Assembly: GCF_013410405.1 (NCBI RefSeq)
Contig: NZ_JACCFK010000002.1
Coordinates: 1,674,001-1,738,000, forward strand
Source: Amycolatopsis endophytica
Lineage (GTDB): Bacteria; Actinomycetota; Actinomycetes; Mycobacteriales; Pseudonocardiaceae
Reading direction: 5' to 3'
DNA: 64,000 nucleotides
Part shown: piece after piece, positions 36,401-39,400 of the stretch
How positions within the stretch are numbered: position 1 is the first letter of the stretch
How the letters are laid out: every line of letters begins with the position of its first letter
Program-made: the position numbers and the translations under genes
Notes under the pieces: model-generated
What the model was told of the DNA's origin: nothing
Databases searched by the model: none
Seen by the model: the letters and a program-made list of their open reading frames with translations, nothing else

Positions 36401-39400
36401 GGTACAGCGCGACGGTGCCGTCAGTGAGGTTTCCCTTACCCTGCAAGCTCGTTCCGACCTCGCCGAGCACGTGGCGCCACTTCACCCGCTCGGAGATCGT
36501 GCGCTGGAAGCCGTCGCTGGGCGTCTGGTCCGACACCCGCAGCTGCAACGGCTCGGACTGAACACCGTCGACGGTGAACCGCGGGTAGACGACCTGGTAC
36601 TCGCCTGCGGCCAGCCCGGAGTCCACGACCACGACGGCGTCGACGGTGACGTCGTCGTAGACCAGGCGCACGGTGTCGTCGTGGAACTCCATCCGCTGCG
36701 GCAGGTGGGTGCTCGACTCGGGCAGTCGCTGCAACGGGATCGCGTCACCGAGCGTCGGTGTCGACGGCGTCACGACCGAGGCCGGCGCCGTGCTCTGCCC
36801 GAGCCCGCGTGCGTAGGACTCGAACTCGCGCCGCACCGCTTCGGCGTCGGAAGTGGTCTCCTGGGTGATCGTGATCGCACCGCTCACCGGTTCACCCGGC
36901 ACCCGCGCCAGGTCACGGTGGTTGACCGCGTGGTGTGGCTGGTCCCGGCCGGGCACGCCGTCGGCGACCACGCGCAGACCTTCTTCGATCAGGGCATCGA
37001 GGTCGCCGCGGCCGAGGCGCACCGTGGCCTCGGCGGTCTGCCGGGCGGAACCGTCGGGCCGCACCTGCCACGTGCCGGCATCGACCTGGACGTGGTTGTC
37101 CGGCACCCCGTCGTGCAGCTGGATCCGCACCAGGACCCGGTCGCCGTTGCCGTACTCCACGACCAGCGGCCCCCTGCCGGGAGTGCCGTGCAACGCGACC
37201 GCGATGCGCGCGCTCGTGCTGCCCGGGGTGGCTTGCTGACGCCGGGTGATCGCGTCCACCAGGTCCCGGGGAGCAGGCGTCGCCGGCATCCGGTCCGGGC
37301 CGGCCTGGATGGTGCGCGGCAAGGCGTGCCACCGGGTGCCCGGCGTCTGCGGCGTCGGCGGAGCCGAGTTGGTGAACACCAGGGACGGCGTGAGGCCGTC
37401 GGGGAGCGGGCTGCGGGCGAAGAGGTGCTCCAGTACCTGGCCCATCATGGCCTGGTTGTGCTGCATCACCTCGGACAGGTTCTCCGAGACCAGGCTCGAG
37501 ATGTGGACCTCGTCGCCGCGCACCTCGAACGCCCCGGCGGGCAGTTCGTCGTTGAGCGTCAGGCGGAACTGGGCGATCTGGTCGTCCGGGGACAGCACGC
37601 TGAACGTGCCGGTCGCCGCGTCCACGTCGACCATGTAGCCCTCGGCCTTGAGGGCGTCGAGGGTGCGCGCAGTGACGGCCGTCGCGGTCTCCGGCCCGCG
37701 CTCGGCCTTCTCCGGCGGGGTGTCCGGGGTGAACTGCTGCCGGTGTTCGCGGGTGACCGGGGGCTTGTCGTCAGCGGTGTTCCGGGTGCTGCCCGGGTCC
37801 TGAGTGGACGAATCGGGGTTCCGGCTGGTGTCGCCGGAGTCGGCGCTGTCCGACTGGACATCCGGATTCCGGCCGGTGTCGCTGGAATCCCCGCTGTCCG
37901 ACTGGACATCCGGATTCCGGCCGGTGTCGCTGGAATCCCCGCTGTCCGACTGGACATCCGGATTCCGGCCGGAGTGCTGGGTTTCGGGCCGGGTGTCCGG
38001 AGCCTGAGCGGTCTCGTCGTCCGGGCCGCGGACCGTCGTGTCGTCCTGGTCGTCCTGGGTGACGTCCGTCTGCGCGGCGTGGTCACCGTTGCGCGTCGTC
38101 GTGCCGGTGTCCCGGTCCGGCTCGGTGCGCTGGCCGACGTTGGTGTCCGGACGGCTGGTATCCGTGGTGGTCCGGCCGGTGTCGTCGCCCCCGGCGGTGG
38201 CCACGCGACGCTCCGGTTCCTGCGTGGCAGGCGGATCGTCACCCGTCGCGGGCTCCTCGCGTTGCGACGTGGTGGTGTCGTCCCGGGTCTCCGGCGTCGT
38301 CCGGCGGGAGTCACCGTTCTGCTCACCGGCGCGGCGGGCAGGCGGGTCTCCGCCGTTCTGCGCCGAACCACCCGAAGCGCTGCCACCCGAACCGCCCGCT
38401 CCCGCGGTCGGCCGTGTTCCCGCACCGTGGTTCGCGCCGCCACCCGAGCCAGTCGAGCCACCCGCCCCGGAGGACGTGCTGGTCGACCCGACGGTCCCGC
38501 CGCCCGTCGCGGTCTGGGTTCCGCCGCCATGCCCGGCAGCCGGCGGCGGCGCGCTGACCGTGACCCCGGAAGGCGTCACCCCTGGCGCCTGCCCGATGAA
38601 GTTCGAGAAATCGGTGCCCGCACGGAAGTTCGTCAGGAGCCTGTGGTCGGCGAGGTTCGCCTGAAAATGCTCGCCCAGCTCGAACCGGAACCGGTGCGAC
38701 TCCATATCGAACCGGGTGAGCTGCGTGCCACCCGCGTAGAGCTCCTGCATTCCGCCGACCGCCCCGCCGAGGGCGGCCTTCTTGAGGTTGTCCCAGCTCA
38801 GCGGGTCCTCCCCCGCCTGCTGACCACCACGCGCGCCGCGGGCGACGACGTCGTGCGGCGTTCCCTCCATCGCGTTCGTGAGTTTGTCCATGCCGACGGT
38901 GAAACCCACCGAGCCGACCTGCCCGATGACACCACCCGCCGCACCCAGGATGACGTGGGCGGGCAGCCCTGCCGCCAGCGCCAGCGGACCGCCGCCCAGC
39001 GAGGCGCCGACGAACCCGGCGGCGACGTTCGTCCAGTTGACCGAGTACCTGTCGCCCATCTCGAAGCTGGTGAGCATTTCACCACCCCAGGCACCGCCCG
39101 CGCCGTACATCGCGCCACTGCGCACCGAGTACCCGACGAGCCGCTGGCCGATGACCTTGCCCGCGCCACCCCGTGCCACATGGGTGGCGACCGCCTCCGC
39201 GATCCGGCGCTCCATCTCGGGCGTCATCGCGCCCCGCCGCACGACCTGCCCCTTGGGGACCAGCCACTTGGGCCCGCCACGCCGGGCCGTCTCCGTGATC
39301 GCGTGGTTGAGGGCTCGCCCGCCGTAGGCCTTTCCGAGCTGCTGAGCGATTTCCCGCCGGACGTAGGCGTTTTTGACCTGCGGCAGAACCCGCATCAACG

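Noticed and set aside
37559-38530. A separate minus-strand gene in the linker region of the toxin
   Set aside because: The alternative frame is Arg/Pro/Ala low-complexity with no ribosome site, unlike the two nested genes that were accepted.
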